Virus record (IMG/VR): IMGVR_UViG_3300008259_000532
Location: 1 to 39,757 of that record
Direction: 5' to 3' (one strand)
Length of the DNA: 39,757 nt
Source: a virus
Shown here: positions 38,296 through 39,757 of the stretch, one piece after another
Numbering within the stretch: the first letter of the stretch is position 1
Layout of the letters: each line of letters starts with the position of its first letter
Notes under the pieces: generated by a model
What the model was told of the DNA's origin: nothing
The model's input: the letters and a program-made list of their open reading frames with translations, nothing else
Database searches by the model: none
Translations under genes and position numbers: made by a program

Positions 38296-38396
38296 TCAAC
38301 ATTAATCTCAGTTTTGAGGCAAAATGTTTGATTTTATCAATAATTTTCGGCATAATTTTAGGATTGACAATAGCTACAGTAGTGGTGGCTTTCTGA
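38292..38396 (+). CDS. 34-aa membrane peptide
   Basis: The ATG overlaps the RNA ligase stop (ATGA). It begins MININLSFEAKCLILSIIFG and continues with a hydrophobic helix to ATVVVAF at the end. One membrane segment, no charge at the C-terminus. Likely translationally coupled. Unknown function. Confidence 0.5.
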   Translation: MININLSFEAKCLILSIIFGIILGLTIATVVVAF

Positions 38397-38405
38397 TGGG
38401 GATTT

Positions 38406-38513
38406 ATGGAAGTAATAAAAAATTTTTTGTCTCAACCCTCTGTTGCTATGTTAGGGTTTTGTTTATGTTGGATAACTATTTTTATAATCCATTTGATTAA
38501 AGACAATCGTTGA
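38406..38513 (+). CDS. 35-aa membrane peptide
   Basis: ATG 38406 with GGGG upstream. It begins MEVIKNFLSQPSVAMLGFCL then CWITIFIIHLIKDNR: an amphipathic start, a hydrophobic helix and a basic tail. It ends one base before the glycosyltransferase gene. Two small membrane peptides in a row recall phage lysis or host-membrane modules, but there is no proof. Confidence 0.5.
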   Translation: MEVIKNFLSQPSVAMLGFCLCWITIFIIHLIKDNR

Positions 38514-38514
38514 T

Positions 38515-39757
38515 ATGTTAAGATTGTTACCAGAAATAGACATTTTTGTGTTGGGCCATGAGAAATGTCAGATAGACAAAATTCCTAGTAAACCATTTTT
38601 ACATAAAATAAATTTAAATCAATTAGAACTACCGATAAAAAATACAAATGATCTAGCAGAAAATAGATTCTTTTTACTTAAAAAAGAACAGTTTAATAAT
38701 TGCAAAGATTACATAGGCGTTTTGACATCAAATTTTGATACGAAGTATCCAAATTTACTAAGTCTTGAAAATTTTGATCAAATAAGAGAGAAATTAAAGC
38801 ATGATACTGTTTATGCAGCCAGCCCAACAGAAACATTCTATGAGGGGAAGTGGTTAAAATATACTTACAAGTATCATCTCACTATACAAAAATATATTGA
38901 GGATATGGCAAAACAATTCCATTTATCTTTAGAGGAAAATCCCACTTTATGGGCAAATAATTTTATTTGTCACAAAAGTATCTTCTTCAAATTTTTGGAA
39001 TTTTTCCAAAAAGTTTTTTCTTACATGCATCAGAAGTATGAATACAGTTATCAAATGAAAGTTGATGATCCGTCAAGGACTGCTGCGTATGTTTATGAGC
39101 GGATTAGTATGTTATATTTTTCTAATAGAAAAGATTTAAAAATTTATAAAATACCAAATAAAAAACCATTTTCCTTAGACTGTGTGAATTGGATTTCTTT
39201 GGCATCTGAGAACTATAAAATTTTAAGTAAAGGATGCATCGATGATTTGATAAAACTTGGTGTAAGTAATGAAAATATAACTCATAAAAATATACCTTTG
39301 CCAGACTACATGAAAGGTGAAATTAGATTTGGGAGTGATATATGGCATCATTCCATAAAAAACAAAATTGAATTAATAATCGAAATATTAAAGAAAAACT
39401 CTACAAACGAGAGATACGATTATTTTATTTGTCATGATTGTGATGTTCAATTTTTTCCTGAAAGGCTATCTGTTTGGGAAGAGCTTTTTGAATATGTGGA
39501 CTCCACTAATTATGATTTTTATTTCCAACCAGAAATTGTGTATGAAAATTATGAGTTGTGTGCTGGGTTTTATATAATAAAAAAAAGCAGAATACAAAAA
39601 GCTATCTATTTTTTGAATTTAGTATTAGAAAATCTTAAAAACACACCCCAAGAGCAATTAGAGTTTGCGGATCAATCAGTTATCAAAAACCTTCAGCATA
39701 AGACAAAATTTGTGTTACTCCATGAAAAATATTGTGCTTTTGCGGGTCGATTTAACG
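38515..39757 (+). CDS. two-domain glycosyltransferase (C-terminally cut by window edge)
   Basis: ATG 38515; 414 codons are visible and no stop before the end. The N-terminal part (FVLGHEKCQIDKIPSKPFLH, IGVLTSNFDTKYPNLLSLEN) looks like a sugar-transferase-type domain. The C-terminal part is clearer: YDYFICHDCDVQFFPERLSV with a DxD (D308-C-D310), DFYFQPEIVYENYELCAGFY and QEQLEFADQSVIKNLQHKTK, as in Nucleotid_trans-type (GT77-like) enzymes. It probably builds a glycan with the GT2 and carbamoyltransferases. Start two bases after the stop of the preceding membrane peptide. Confidence 0.65.
   Translation, partial: MLRLLPEIDIFVLGHEKCQIDKIPSKPFLHKINLNQLELPIKNTNDLAENRFFLLKKEQFNNCKDYIGVLTSNFDTKYPNLLSLENFDQIREKLKHDTVYAASPTETFYEGKWLKYTYKYHLTIQKYIEDMAKQFHLSLEENPTLWANNFICHKSIFFKFLEFFQKVFSYMHQKYEYSYQMKVDDPSRTAAYVYERISMLYFSNRKDLKIYKIPNKKPFSLDCVNWISLASENYKILSKGCIDDLIKLGVSNENITHKNIPLPDYMKGEIRFGSDIWHHSIKNKIELIIEILKKNSTNERYDYFICHDCDVQFFPERLSVWEELFEYVDSTNYDFYFQPEIVYENYELCAGFYIIKKSRIQKAIYFLNLVLENLKNTPQEQLEFADQSVIKNLQHKTKFVLLHEKYCAFAGRFN

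Noticed and set aside
1-39757. A CRISPR array
   Set aside because: No regularly spaced direct repeats were seen by eye; repeats found are gene-internal (RCC1 and protein repeats) or single hairpins.
1-39757. Insertion sequences or an integrase
   Set aside because: No transposase or integrase motifs and no terminal inverted repeats bordering a gene block were seen.

Overview
This window looks like part of the genome of a large tailed double-stranded DNA phage, or a prophage or contig derived from one. The DNA is AT-rich and tightly packed. Genes run in short blocks on both strands, many overlap by 1-4 bases, and most have a strong AGGAG-type ribosome binding site. It mixes virion-type proteins, a C-family DNA polymerase, an RNA ligase, a tRNA with a group I intron, glycan-modifying enzymes and many tiny unknown genes. 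Several proteins recall families I associate with planctomycetes and their phages (the small secreted protein at 15096-15467, the DUF6745-like protein at 31887-32495, the zinc-ribbon protein at 1730-1921). The host guess is weak.

Layout. 1-3.6 kb: a minus-strand chain of tiny, mutually overlapping genes for W/C/F/S-rich peptides, interrupted by a methyltransferase on the plus strand. 3.6-8.5 kb: small accessory genes, including two probable PD-(D/E)xK-type nucleases and a CAP-like protein. 8.5-16.8 kb: virion-like module, with a tail or head decoration protein, two paralogous membrane proteins, a permuted papain-like hydrolase, a secreted protein and an RCC1-repeat protein. 16.8-18.8 kb: helical-repeat proteins and a ribbon-helix-helix regulator. 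18.8-19.1 kb: a tRNA-Arg(UCU) split by a 197-nt group IC3-like intron. 19.1-23.5 kb: a three-gene cassette of a GHKL-type ATPase with a metallopeptidase-like tail, a MoxR-type AAA+ ATPase and a VWA protein. 24.6-31.4 kb: a DEDDh exonuclease, a glycosyltransferase, two tandem carbamoyltransferases, and a DnaE-like polymerase without a PHP domain on the opposite strand. 31.5-35.5 kb: small accessory genes and lectin/LamG-like virion proteins. 35.6-39.8 kb: a TPR-methyltransferase, an Rnl1-type RNA ligase that seems to start at ATT, two membrane peptides and a two-domain glycosyltransferase cut by the window end.

Regulation visible in the sequence. One set of plus-strand genes has sigma70-like promoters with 17-base spacers, usually with an extended -10 (TGn). 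A second set, mostly virion-like genes, has TATAAATA or TAATAAATA boxes 20-50 bases before the start codon, resembling T4-type late promoters. Strong hairpin-plus-T terminators close several units.

How it may work together (inference): the polymerase, exonuclease and RNA ligase serve genome replication and RNA repair. The glycosyltransferases, carbamoyltransferases and methyltransferases probably decorate a glycan, virion protein or modified base. The GHKL/MoxR/VWA cassette is an ATP-driven remodelling system of unknown target.
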